A stretch of 64,000 bases of DNA, taken from positions 310,397 to 374,396 of the forward strand of contig JAVSML010001000.1 of assembly GCA_038503035.1 (NCBI GenBank). Reading direction: 5' to 3'. The stretch is from Crocodylus rhombifer (Eukaryota > Chordata > Crocodylia > Crocodylidae). The position numbers and the translations under genes were made by a program. Within the stretch, counting starts at the first letter, position 1, and each line of letters begins with the position of its first letter. A model generated the notes under the pieces. It had not been told where the DNA came from, searched no databases, and was given only the letters and a program-made list of their open reading frames with translations. Shown here piece by piece: positions 11,036 to 22,365 of this stretch.

Positions 11036-12790
11036 CATGATCTATTATAAGGACCTCACCCCAGGTCCTTCTCTGTGGTACTGCAGCCTAACCACTCATT
11101 CCCCAGTCTATATTTGTACGTGCAATTATTCCATCCCAAATGCAGAAATTTACCATTGTCCTGTTTAAATTTCATCTGGTTGAATGGAGACTGGAAATTT
11201 GCTAAGTGTGTACTCAATTCCATTGCATGGTTCATTAATGAAGACATCATATAATACCAGACTCAGGACATATTCTTGGGGAGCCCCACATGATACCTCC
11301 TCCCAAATGGACATTGAACCAAATAGACATTTCCTTAGCTTGTTAATGAGAATGCTGTGGGAGACAGTGTTAAAAAGATTGCTAAAATCAAGGTATGCCA
11401 TATACCTTCCTCATCCACAGAGCAGGGTATACGATCCACGTATTTCTCCCCATCCAGAAAGCCTGTCACCTTATCATATAATGAAATTTAGTTGGTCAGG
11501 CATGACTTCCTCTTGGTGAATCCTATTTGGGTATTCTTGATCACTTTGCTTTCCTCTAGGTGTTTAACAGTCAATTCTTTGAGGATTTGCTCCATGATCT
11601 TTCCAAGTACAGATTGGTCTGTAATTCCCTGGATCCTCCTCCTTTCCTTTCTTGAAGATGGACACTATATTTTTCTCTTTTTCAATCATCTGGGACCTCG
11701 CCAACTGCCATAATTTCTCAAAGAGGATAGCTAATGGATATAAAATTACATCAGCCAATTCTTTCAGTAACCTAGGGTGCATCCCATGTAGCCCTGCTGA
11801 CTTGAAAACATCTCGCTTTGAAGTAATCCCTAACATGTTTTGCCATTACTCTAGGTTCCTGACTCCTTTCCTCTCTGCTGCCAACTGCACTTTTCATCTG
11901 GTTTGTGAAGACTGAAGTAAAGAAGGCTTTAAATACGTCAGCCTTCTCTGCATCATCCATAACTAGATTGCCTTCTGCATTACGTAAGGGACCTATGTTT
12001 TCTTTGATCTTCCTTCCTTGACATATTTGTAGAATCCCTTTTTATTGCCTTTTATGCCCCTTGACAGTTGCATCTCAAATCATGCCTTGGCTTCCCTAAC
12101 TTTCTCCCTGCATGGCTGTGCAATACTCTTATACTCTTCTAAAGTATTATGACAATTTTCCACTTCTTGTAGGATTCATGTTTGAGCTTCAGTTCATTGA
12201 AGAGATTGCTATCTATCAATTCTTCTGTCACATTGGAATAGTTTGCTCCTGTGCCCTTGAAAGGGCCTCCTCAAAGTACAGCCAGCTGTCTTGGACTCCT
12301 CCTCTCCTCAGATTTCTCTCCCAGGGAGTCCTGCCCACCAATTCCCTGAGGCTGTAACAGTCTGTTGTTGTTTTTTTAATCCAGTATCTGTAGTTTGTTG
12401 CTCTCTTTCCCTTAAGATCTTGAATTATATGTGGTCACTTTCACCCTAGTTGACCTTTTATCTTCACATTCTCAATGAATTCCTCCCTGATTGTGAGCAA
12501 CAAGTCAAGAAGAGTTTTCCCCCAGTTGGCCTCTCTGCTCTCTATGTAAAAAAGTTAGCCCAATATTCTCCAAGCATTTGCTGGACTGCATGTGCACTGC
12601 TGTTTCCCTATAAAGTCCACCATGAGAACCAGGTCCTATGATTTGGAAGTGTCCATAGTTGTTTACAGAAGGCCTTGTCCACCTTTTCCTCCTGGTTTGG
12701 TGTCATATAGCAGGCATCTATCATGACATGTCCCCACTGCTCTCCCCTCTGGTCTTTACCCTGAAGCTTTTAACAGGTACACTTTCCACT
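11036..12790 (-). mobile_element. CR1 LINE, old degraded copy, EN-linker to RT
   Basis: Minus-strand pieces in order from 12790 downward: an endonuclease-like segment, the linker (KADVFKAFFTSVFTNQMKSA, 11890-11945), the RT start (HPRLLKELADVILYPLA and IFKKGKEEDPGNYRPI, about 11600-11790), the palm (AYLDFSNLFNTVSHSI near 11390) and the thumb (LHLGWNN, TEKDLG). The catalytic FADD segment is deleted: the sequence passes from LSKF directly to a QPDEMKF-like stretch near 11170. There are many stops and shifts. It is clearly older than the CR1 copies at 4955, 30738 and 49366. Confidence 0.85.
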
Positions 12791-12796
12791 TTGTTC

Positions 12797-13765
12797 TGCA
12801 CAGTAGGAGGGCACTAGGATGTACCTGCTCCTTAAAAGGAGCAAGCATCCTGATAGGCCGTTTGCAGGTGGTGCAGGGGAGAGACTCACCTGACCAGAAG
12901 AGGGCTCAGGTTGGAGTCTATATAAACCTAGAGCCTGAACCAGTTGGCAGTCTCTCCCTGGCAGCCATAAAGTGAGGAGCTCTTGACAGCTGAGCAGTAG
13001 CTGGGATCCTGAAATGTCTTGGACGTATCTAAACAATTCTGTAGGCCTGGGAAAAGAGTCAAGTTCCCTAGCCAGAGAGCGAACGGGTTTTTACAGGCAA
13101 GTAGCCTTTGTTTTATGTTAAACCACTAGAGGGCTTGAGGTGGCTGCCAGAGGGCCTGCGTGCAGGACCAGGGGTCCAAGAGCCCAAAAGAGAGCTTGTG
13201 TGTGGGACCAGGGGTCTGAGAGCACCGAGGAGGGCTGTGTGTGGGAACGAGGGTCCAAGGGCCCAAGGGGGCTGGGGCAAGCAGGCTAGTCTCTCCCTGG
13301 CAGCCATGGGGTGAAGAGATCTGGGTAGCAGGGCTCCTGGATGGACTAATATCTTACCTGTGGAACCCCAGTGAGGCTCAGGGAGCTCACAAGGCTAGCC
13401 CAGGGCCAGAAGGTATACCGACACTAAAGGGGAGGGAAGGTTTGCCCTCTTAAGGGGGCAATGGGCTGCTTTTCCTTTATGCTTATGTTATAGCCCAGAG
13501 ACCTATTTTTTACATTGCAGTTACACTGCTGGTTTGGGTTGGGACATACGGAGGTCCCATTGGTCCCTAGGGGCCCTGCTAGAGGCAGGTTTAAGACTCA
13601 AGCAGCTGTTGAACCTGGTCTGAATGCAAGCCCACAGAGCCAGGCAGGGCCCAGGGGCCCAGTGCCCAATAGGGACAGAGCCTGGCAGGGGCTAGGGTCC
13701 TGGCAGCCAAGAGGGCCAAGTCTTAGCTAGTGCCTCAAAGCCAGGTCCAACACAGTGGACTAAAA
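12797..13765 (+). mobile_element. Truncated LTR, family L (copy 1)
   Basis: Matches, in inverted orientation, the complete LTR at 27507-28537. Shared blocks include ggctcagggagctcac, gggaaggttt..ccctcttaa and gcctcaaagc. A TATA-like ctatataaacc lies at 12918-12928, about 120 bp inside the unit, as expected for an LTR U3 promoter. The 3' third present in the other copy is missing, and the similarity ends near 13765. It directly adjoins the minus-strand CR1, so the LTR may have landed at or in that element. Open frames here (13515-13730 and others) are not genes. Confidence 0.65.
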
Positions 13766-14700
13766 ACCAGAACATAACCCTGTCTCTAAGGGGTAATTTA
13801 TCCTAAAGGATTATTTGAATCTTCTGAGTTTGCAAATCAGTCCTTTTGATATAATTAAAATGTTGTTCCCCTGAGGTCATTTTTACATAATGTATCTGCC
13901 TTCCATTTATATACTCTTAAAAAAAATTAAAGTGTTGGTCTTAATCTTCAATTAGTAATGAGATGTATTGCTGTTACCCTAATACCAAAATGCCTTCCAA
14001 GTAAAGATATAATGCTAATTTTTGGAAGCTTTAGGGAAGCATTATAACATGCTTCTCAAAAGAATATACACATCTTGCAAAAGCAAAGTTAATTTTCTAT
14101 GTATTTTGGCATGAGTTAGCCTTGTACAGCCTAACCTTTTAAGGTTAGAAACGATGTGTTTTGACTACTGGTTAAAGGAGCACATGAAAACCTCACCTTA
14201 TGTTTTTTCCCCAGCATGTTTCAAAGAGCCAAAAATTACAGAAGTTAATTTTGTCCTTGTAGTCCTATGATCTTTTCATCATGTGTCACTATAACTATCC
14301 CACCACACAGGCCCATGTGCTGTGTGTGATCAGAAACTTATAGCAGGCCACATCTTTAAGCAAAGGCTCAGGATGCTGTAGGTTTATGATAATGATACGC
14401 CTAACCATTCATCAGAACAATTTGAACTGTACATATTTTACTTTTGAAACATGACTTCTGGGGCAGAACATCTTACCATTAAAGTTCTTAAATTATATTT
14501 AAATCGCCAAATCATTTAAAAAAGGCTAACTAAAAACTGGAGGTTGACTGTAACACTGAGATTACTGGTTATGGTTTTTAGTATTGTTGTTTGAAAGATT
14601 ATAGGAGCTATGTACAGTAAGCCATAATGCAGTAATCTTGGTAGAATGTGAACCAGGTTTTTTGTTGTGGAAATTTAGACTTGCCTTGACTTCAGTGACA
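13766..14700. other. Intronic sequence, no feature recognised
   Basis: AT-rich, low in recognisable repeats, with no coding frame of note. Confidence 0.5.
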
Positions 14701-14904
14701 CCAGGTCTAGGGACAGACATTACACATAAACCAGGTTAAGTGATCAGACGTACTGGTTTAAACCCGTAACAAAACAGATAGTCAATGGACATAAACCAGT
14801 TTCAAAATGGCTGAAACCAGTTTAAGATAAAGCTGGCTGAATGTAATATCAGACTTCACTGATTTGGCTCAAACCAGTTTATGCATTGTCTGTCCCATAC
14901 CTGG
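14701..14904. mobile_element. Palindromic MITE, family T (copy 1)
   Basis: Terminal inverted repeats: ccaggtctagggacagacat on the left, and on the opposite strand of the right end ccaggtatgggacagacaat. Inside, aaaccagtt and its complement aactggttt alternate many times. The whole ~204 bp can fold on itself and has no coding capacity. A diverged second copy lies at 39588-39752. This is a typical small non-autonomous DNA transposon. No target duplication was identified. Confidence 0.75.
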
Positions 14905-14924
14905 AAGTTCGTGTTGTTTCTGTT

Positions 14925-15050
14925 TTCAGTTCTGTCACTGACTTCTTTTACTTGGGCAAATGACTCAACTTCTCTTGTTTTCCCTGTCTGTAAAATGGAG
15001 ATTATAACATTCGCCTGGCACTGTTCAGTGCTTAGAGCCCCTCTGAAAAA
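14925..15050 (+). mobile_element. MIR-type SINE relic
   Basis: Carries the ordered MIR landmarks: a tcactgacttctt..cttgggcaaatgactcaac block (the ancient 'gggcaagtcac' motif), then ttccctgtctgtaaaatgga, then ctggcactgttcagtgctta. Orientation is forward. It is ancient and diverged, and lies directly right of the family T MITE. Confidence 0.7.
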
Positions 15051-16369
15051 AAAAGAATTTACAGAAGATATTAGAGGATCCATTTACATTTTTGTGCATC
15101 TCCACTGTTTTTTTTGTGTTGATTGTACTTGACATCTTACACCTTCATTTACAGAGTTTATAACAGAATCCTGAGTAATTGTTGGGGAGGAATAAAAATA
15201 ATAAATATATGGCAAAGCTTTTATAATTGACTTGAATATTTCTCACAATATACAGTAACTAGACTAAAGATGCCTATTTCAGTGAAGCAACTCCTGCAAC
15301 AACTGACATTTCTTTTATAACTATTGAAGAGGAGATTTATAACTATTTAAGAGGTTACAGGAAACTTCATGTTTTTTCCCCTTAATACAGTTTAAATAAT
15401 AAATTTTTAGTGTTTGTATAGAAAACTGATGGGTTGTGATTGATGTTTACTTAAATATGAAGTAGCAAGTACCTCTTGTGATAAAGCTAAGGTAGAACTG
15501 TTTTTGTCCTTCCAGTAATTATTTGCTAAAGACTGTAGACATCAATGCAAATATATTTAATTGGAGGGATATATATTCATGCTAGAGACTTTTGTTTCAG
15601 CCTTCTCCATTAACAGATTTTTGCTGATACATTTGCATAAAAATGTCTGTGGTCACATTTAAAAATAATCAGATTAACATATACACTTGCTGTCCCCAAA
15701 CCAGTATTCTCCCTGTTCTATCATAAGACCTTACAGGCACAATCACTTTTATTCTGATCAGTTGCTTTGGTTTTATGATAATGTATAGTCATGAGACAAA
15801 ACCTTGTTTCTTCAGTCACAGGACTGAAGAGCTGGTTGCTTGTTCCTAATTACAAATGCAATTAGATTAAATGCTTTAAAACTGAAGTGATGTAAATTGG
15901 CAGATTTGTTTCTGCCTGGCCTGGCAAATACTATTTGAATTTCCACAAACTATTCCACCACCCACCTTCCTTTCGGCTATAAGTGGGATGTCATGGCAAA
16001 ATGACAGACATTCCCTGTTTGCTTGTTGTTCATGGCAAACTACTCTGCAGCACCTCCTGAGGCAACTTTAAATATTTTAGCAGTGGTAATTCCTTCAGGT
16101 TTTCAGAATTCCAGTGAAGCAATTGTGCCTGTAATTATATAGTCTGTGAAAAAAGTAATGGTACAAAATGCTTATATCTCAATCTCCCCATAAATGTCCA
16201 AGGAGGAGCTTTTTCTTTCTTGGTTTTTGTAGGTCATAAAACCAGGCCTGTGGGGTTTTATAATGTGGGTACTATATAATTATTAATTTGCCTTGTAAGG
16301 TACTCTCCTGAGAATTCTGCTACTCGTATTGGAATTCTGAGCAATAGCTACGTCCCGTTTCTATTCCCT
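15051..16369. other. Intronic sequence, no feature recognised
   Basis: AT-rich DNA with no repeat signature I recognise. It is one of the longer repeat-poor stretches upstream of the exon and a reasonable place to look for conserved non-coding sequence. Confidence 0.45.
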
Positions 16370-16859
16370 GGGTGCATCTGCATGTGAAATTATTTGGAAA
16401 CAATACAGTCCAGCAAAGTTTGCACCAGAATTTATCACTTCTAGGTGCAACATTTACATGTGCACTTGGGACCGCAGCACGCTAAGACAGTGTGGCGCAG
16501 TACCAGCTGGCAAGGGCCCGGGGGGGGGGGAGAGGAGGCCAGCCTGCCAACCCAGGGCGGTACTGCTCAGCTCTGGAGGGTTTGGTTTGGGGGTGAGGGT
16601 GCTACGGTGCAGGGCTAGCTGTCAGGCAGCCCTGCACTGTAACTTCCTCGTGCCCTAGCCAGCCCTGGGCATCATCTACATGTGTTGCAATGGAGTAAAT
16701 AACTCTAACGTAGAATAGTACTTGTGTTGAGGAGTACTATCCCACAGTGGAGTTAATTAGTTGACTCCAGCCTAATAGCCTTGCTTGTGTAGACAGTGAT
16801 GCTGTACTGTAGAGCTAATTAGGCAACTCCGTAGTAAGCGCCTCATGTAGGTAACTCCC
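16370..16859. mobile_element. Family A palindromic element (copy)
   Basis: The left end gggtgcatctgcatgtgaaa and the right-end complement gggagttacctacatgaggc are degenerate versions of the family A inverted termini. Internal landmarks shared with the 597 copy are gtggagttaattagttgact near 16747 and the agagctaattaggcaactcc block near 16810. A G10 run occurs near 16509-16518. It has no coding capacity. Confidence 0.65.
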
Positions 16860-18402
16860 TGTGAACTTTATTTTTTACTTACTTATGCCTCACCCCAACC
16901 CCATAAGGTCAGGCATTTTCCATTTTTTACATCATCAGGACAGCTCTGCTCTTATGTGCTTTATTTTTGAAACACGTAGACCTTGGCTTTCAGTGACTGG
17001 GGTTGAGAAGTGACCTATCCAACAGATTCTTAATGTGAGATGCCTATTAAAGTACATTGCATCTCCCCAGTCCTCATATACTGAGAAATCTTGGGAGGAG
17101 AAAGGGAAGGATGGGAAATAGGTACTTGCTTTGCCGGAAAATAGCAAGCCATGGCACAAATTTGATATGAGACTCGGACAAGAAGGTTCCATGTGAGAAA
17201 GGGATAGCTGCAGCTGGGTTTTGGCTAAGAAATAAAATCCACAGTATACAGTTTGCAGTTCATGGAATTGCTGCCAATACACTGGGTAATATCAATATTA
17301 GTTTATCTTATTGCAGAGATGTAACTACCAGGGTCTAACTACCTTGGTGGCAGCAGGGGCTAAGGCAGGCTGTGGTAGCTTGACTAACATTGGTAGAAGC
17401 CACTGTCCTCAATGGGCACCCAGGACTAGTGCCCCAGTTGCTCATCCCTTATTACACTACTGTCTTCTTGCACCTTAGGGCTAAATTAAGACCTATGCCT
17501 TTAAGTCATGCAGACTGCAGCACTGGGAAGGAGTATGCCTGGAGTGAGATATATATGTGCAGTCAGTATGCTAGTGCAGAGCTAAGTGCTGCTGTGTGAC
17601 ATATTCACATATTCTTCTGCTAATTCAGGTACAGACTTGTATATAGTTTGGGGGTAAAAGGATATGACTTCTGCCACATGGAAATTCAGTGATCAGGCTC
17701 TCTGGCCTTACCCTAGCTACTCATGACATCATTTATATTTAGTGTTTAAAGATTGGAAAGTGGCCAAATGTACCTCATTTTACACAATAAAATGGAAAAT
17801 AGGTTAAGCGGTCTTATTACTGTGAATGTCAACTACTTGGTGATGGTGGAAAGATGGAAGACAACTTTATGACATTTTCTCATGAAAAACTTCAATCATT
17901 TTAATTATGCAGCTTTTGCTGTGGAATGATTTTGCATTTATTCTTAATCCTTAAGAAAGATTTTGTTTTTGAAACTGTTCATTTTCAATGTTTTGCCTTC
18001 TTTACTTTTTATATTTTTGGTGTGGGCTTTTTTTCTTACAAACCAAGTTCCCAGTAGCAAAGGTGACAGTATGTAATAAAGGCAATTACTGGGGCAAAGG
18101 CTGACCAGTCAGAGGTTCTCTGCCCCCTCCAAAGGGGTAAGTAGTGGCATGGTCCCCAGTCTGTGCCATAAAGCTCTGAGGACCCAAAAGTTACTTAACT
18201 GTTCCCTGTCAAGTGTATACAGTCACAAACCCCAAAGCTACTCAGCTAATCTCTTTTTTCAAACTTGTCTCCACACCAGCCAGATACCCTGCTTGTGAAC
18301 ACTTCCATGTCCATTGTTATGCTTATCTCAGTCTCCTTCCTTTGATGCCTCTGGAGCATCTGAACCATCAACAGGGCTACTCAAGTTCTTGTAGTGGATG
18401 TT
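16860..18402. other. Intronic sequence, no feature recognised
   Basis: No recognised repeat or exon. The 115-codon minus-strand frame at 16935-17282 shows no domain that I recognise. Confidence 0.45.
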
Positions 18403-18634
18403 TTTGGTTGTAGCTGTGTTGGTCTACGGACATAGGCAGGCAAGGTCCTTTGAGTAGATGGGATATCTTTTATTAGATCAACTGAGTTTATTTTTCTTCT
18501 TTTTATGTTGTGAAGTTTCCATTTCAAATGGCCATTTCCATTTTATGTTGCTGGGTTTTTGGCTGTAACCGTGTTGGCTACACTTGGTGTAATAAAAGAT
18601 ATCACATCTACTCAAAGAAACTTGCCTGCCTGTA
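18403..18634. mobile_element. Family B MITE-like element, composite arms
   Basis: The left arm reads ttgtagctgtgttggtctac then gatatcttttattagatcaac. The right part repeats the forward start (gtaaccgtgttggct) and then jumps to the inverted arm (taataaaagatatcacatct, cttgcctgcctg). The family motif 'gatatcttttattagaccaact' recurs at 38655 and 60101. It is non-coding and probably a DNA transposon derivative. The superfamily is not assigned. Confidence 0.65.
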
Positions 18635-20599
18635 GTGGATCTGTCTTCTATCTCACAGGCCAGCAAATCTGGCTTCGCTATCTATTTAACCCATTCTTTC
18701 CCCCCTGTATAAGCAAGCCAATAGAAACTGAAGCACACAACATTATTATAGTATGAATCCCAGGAACACAGCAATATTCCAATAAACTCCATAGTCTGTG
18801 TCACATCCTCATCAACCTCCTCCTGATTGAAGAGAGGAGGTGGGGGGTCTGCAGCAGACTTGGATAGCTCTTCCTTCTGCTACGCCACTGCAACTCTTTC
18901 AAAATGATGAGTTTCCTCCATTTTGGATATCTGCATATGCATCCTGTAAGTCAACTCTTGATATTCCCATATGTTTCTCAGCTGAGCCCCCTATTACCAA
19001 AGTTCACTTACCTACTTCCTGAAGGATTCCACCAGGAGCAACTCTTACACAATGTGGTATCACATTTCACAGAGTGGGCATTTTATACCCACAGTGGATT
19101 CCTCCCTCCACAGTACCTGTAACAGCTAGGGGATGATGTATCTGTGTGAAGGGGGCAACGTTCTACTTCTCTTTATCTCCTCATGATATGAACAGATGAA
19201 AAGACACCTCCTTGTACTTTACCTTGTCTTTTTATGCTGATGTAAATAACTTCAGGCTCAGACCTAGACAAGATGTGTAGCTATCTAATGGTAGCTTCTC
19301 TCAGTGGGTATATTCCTATCCCTCATCAGATGAGCATGAAATAACCTTTTTACCTTTAGGAAATGGATACCCTTGATGGATGCAGACAGATGAAACCTAA
19401 ACTCACATTGTATTGTTTAAGGATTAATAGGCAAAGTTGCACTGTTTTAATGGTTTGTATTATCTGTCCACTCCTTTTTTATTTTGTTTTGTGTTGTTTG
19501 TCTGTGTCCTTAATCTCTCCAGCCATATGACAGTGGGAAGCAGGGTGAGAAAAAAGGGAAAGTTGGAAAAAAGAAAGTGATGAGCTAGAACACTAAAGAG
19601 AGGCTTTTTAATATCCCAGTGTTGTCAAATCAAATCAAATCAAATCATATTGTATCAAAAATCTCATATCTAAGACCAAAAAAAAAAAAAGGTTTCCATT
19701 TGAAAAAAATGTACTAGCAATTTGTAGAGGCCAAGCCCATAACTTTGTGTCTTGGTACAGTAGTGATGTTGTAGCTTTAATGGAAGTGTCTCAGAGGCAA
19801 GGTTTTAATCTTGATATAATAATAGTGAAACCATGTTCATTTTAATCACACACAATAACATTGTCACAATTTTATTTCCATTTTGTTAGCCCAACTTCTA
19901 ATTTTGACCGCACTGCAAAGCAATGGCTTCTTGCCATTAACTATAATGGGAGAAAGATTAATCATCTTTGGTATATATGTTGTAAGAGAAGTAATATATT
20001 TTAAAATTATTTTTGTGTATTTGTCATATTAAATTTCACTAAATAAGCAAATGATCTTAAAGTTCTCTGGGAAAGTCTTGTCATTCATAGTTGTATGGTC
20101 AGGTGGATTTCATTAGTATGGCGCTGTTATAATTTGCAGGAGATATTATTAATTTAGACTTTTTCGTTATAGAGCAGCAGGGAAATTTTTAATCAACAGG
20201 AGCTCAGCCTTTGAAGTTAAATCATGACTCTTTTACCCTCTTACTGCCCAGTAAATAGAAGAAAGCTGCAAGATTAACTTCCATGTTTTTCTTATTTCTA
20301 GAGGAGGGGAAAAGTGATTTTAAAAACAGCCCCATTGTCTAATTTTAGGTGGCAATGCTCTCTAGTTGTCAGGATAGGGAAATGTACTAGAGACAGAGGG
20401 TAAAAAATTGGATCCATGTAAATGAACCAAAATTTTGCCATGTACTAGTGGAGTAATTGGATTGGGGTGACTGCAGCAGACACTCTGGGCACCAATAGGA
20501 GTGCAAGGGCAGTCAGAAGTCATTGCTGCCTGTGTGTGACAGATGTCCTGGGTGCTCATTGCATTGTTACACCTTTGCCATTGGCTTTGGGGCCAAAAG
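18635..20599. other. Intronic sequence, one short tandem repeat
   Basis: AT-rich, with no recognised transposon apart from the short pentanucleotide run listed separately. Small frames at 18840-19122 are not convincing. Confidence 0.45.
19626..19646. repeat. (CAAAT)n pentanucleotide repeat
   Basis: Four consecutive caaat units, preceded by tgt and followed by catattgta. Confidence 0.9.
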
Positions 20600-20790
20600 T
20601 CATCTGGGAACCTGGAACCAACTTCCCAGGGAAGTGGTCCTCGCCCCTACCTTGGGCAAATTCAAGAGAGGTTGAACAATCACCTGTCTGGGGTCTTGTG
20701 AACCCAGCATTCATTCCTGCCTGTGGTAGGAGGTCATGCTAGATGATCTGTTCAGATTTCTCCTGACCCTAGCTACTATGAAACTATGAA
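20600..20790 (+). mobile_element. CR1 LINE 3' tail
   Basis: The last ~190 bp of a CR1. It holds the ORF2 C-terminal text (tgggaacctggaaccaactt, caaattcaagagaggttgaa), then taggaggtcatgctagatga and the repeat-like terminus actatgaaactatgaaaac. It lies 225 bp upstream of the host exon. Confidence 0.8.
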
Positions 20791-20970
20791 AACTTAATTC
20801 CTCGGAATACCATTCTGCCACAGTTTGACAAATAAGTGCACAAAGATAATTTCACTATTTTAATATCTATTAAAAAAAGTTCTGAAGATATGTCATAGCT
20901 GATCTATGAAAAAATGTAAATAAACTTTACAAAACAGTGTTGGTCCAACACTTGTGTAATAATTGCTTTA

Positions 20971-21014
20971 TCTAACCTGTCTTCCGTATTCTTTTGTTTT
21001 GTTTTGCTGTATAG
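20971..21014 (+). other. Splice branch point, polypyrimidine tract and acceptor
   Basis: A tctaacc branch-point-like motif has its A at about 20975, 40 nt before the exon. It is followed by a T-rich tract (attcttttgttttgttttgc) and a terminal ATAG. Spacing and composition are those of a normal vertebrate 3' splice site. Confidence 0.8.
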
Positions 21015-21066
21015 ACACCCTATTTTTGGCCATCAAATTGTTGGGAGCCGGAAAACACAGACTATG
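21015..21066 (+). CDS. Coding exon of an R7-family RGS protein (RGS6 or RGS7)
   Basis: This 52-bp exon enters in phase 0 and encodes 17 residues ([12 protein letters not shown] followed by ENTDY) plus the first base of an alanine codon. From what I know of the family, RGS6 and RGS7 both carry this stretch right after the DEP domain, roughly residues 110-130, at the start of the DHEX region. RGS9 and RGS11 differ at several of these positions. R7 RGS proteins are GTPase-activating proteins for Gi/o alpha subunits. They work as obligate dimers with G-beta-5 and are anchored in neurons by R7BP through DEP/DHEX. The exon is intact: no stop, good splice signals, and a partial codon (G) that fits the expected next residue. 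Neither adjoining exon was found, which is consistent with the very large introns of these genes. Protein sequence alone does not separate RGS6 from RGS7. Confidence 0.9.
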
Positions 21067-21072
21067 GTCAGT
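21067..21072 (+). other. Splice donor of the RGS exon
   Basis: Reads GTCAGT right after ...TATG. It is GT-type, with C in place of the usual purine at position +3, while AGT follows as in the consensus. Using it leaves a phase-1 codon, which matches the alanine expected at the start of the next exon. Confidence 0.75.
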
Positions 21073-22365
21073 ATGGAATCTATATTCTTTTTCTCAAGAT
21101 GCTTTTGTTTTATGGATAAACACCTAATAAGGTGTTTGTGATTTTACTATCCTACTATCCTATTATTAAACACTTTATTAGTGTATTGTCTAATCAGAGT
21201 ACAAGAACTGATGTGTTGAGCTCAAGATTGGCATTGAAAACAAATCTGAACTCAATTCAGGTATAGGTAACAGCTGTGAGCATTGCAATATATATGGTGA
21301 AAAGGTCTTAATGAAATAGAAGGCATATTAAAGTGTGTGTACCATTATTCTTAGGTTTAAATATGCACAAGCAGCTGATTTAGGACTTTTAAAAACTGAA
21401 ACACAAGTCAAAGTAGGCCAGATTTTTCAAAGAAATGTTCATGTGTGTATCAAATGAATGTGTGAAAATCTGTTTTAATTTGTATGAAGATTTAGCTACT
21501 TGGGATGCAAATGGCCACATCCTGGCACAGATATCTTATTTGCATTCTGCCTTGTAGCATTTGTACACACACATTTAGAGGTGTGAAGTTATTTATGTAA
21601 ACTTGGATTTAAAAATCTGGGCATAATTGAAAGTAAAAGGACTCAAATTAAAGATTTTCAAAAGAGGGCACCCAAAGTTATGCTTCTGTATTAGATGTAA
21701 TCCAAAGTAAGTGCCATAATTTTGGATGAAATTGAGCAATCTGCATCTTCCATTTACTTTAATTGGAGGGTAATCAATACTTTTAAAAAACAGCCCAGTT
21801 TTTTTTAAGTGACTAAATAGGAACATGGTAATCTAAACTCAGGCACCCATTTCTAAATTTACCAGGCAATAAATCAGTATTTTCAATCTGGTATGTATTT
21901 ATAGCGTCAATTCTGTCTCACTATGGAGACATGTGGTTTAGTTGAGTTAGTATAGAGTTAAGAACAGCCTCAGTTTGTTTTGGAGTTGACATGTGCAACT
22001 TTGCTTAAATTCATAAGAACAATACTTTTAATTGAAAGTGCTTCAAATTAGGCATCTAAAATGTTGATATGTTGAGAATTTTTTTTCAGATGCGTCAAGG
22101 AACCACATCTCCCATTTTAAAAACAATTTAAAAAAATTATTAACCTTTCTTTACTTCAATTAACCTGTCTGCAAAATAGGGAGAAAAAATGCTTTATCCA
22201 TTCTGTGAACCACTGAGGTTTGCAGATGTAGAATTCAAGTGAAATCCATACCATCTATCATTAAGCAATTTTTTAGGAAGGTTTGAATAATTAATGAAGT
22301 GCACAAATGTTTGATTCACCACTTATTTTCCCTTTTTTCTTTTTAAGTTTTTCTATGCTATCCAG
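21073..22365. other. Intronic sequence downstream of the exon
   Basis: AT-rich. A stretch at about 21640-21780 has short motifs (ttttcaaaagagggcaccca) typical of widespread old reptilian repeats, but I cannot define an element. A MIR relic is listed separately. Confidence 0.45.
22145..22250 (+). mobile_element. MIR-type SINE relic (3' part)
   Basis: The block tacttcaattaacctgtctgcaaaataggg, followed by aaatgcttta and ctgaggtttgcagatgtaga, corresponds to the 3' half of an ancient MIR-like SINE ('cctgtctgtaaaatgggg...'). It is diverged, so boundaries are approximate. Confidence 0.5.

Noticed and set aside
13515..13730. Glycine/proline-rich 71-codon frame
   Set aside because: It is inside the truncated family L LTR and not conserved in frame with the second copy.
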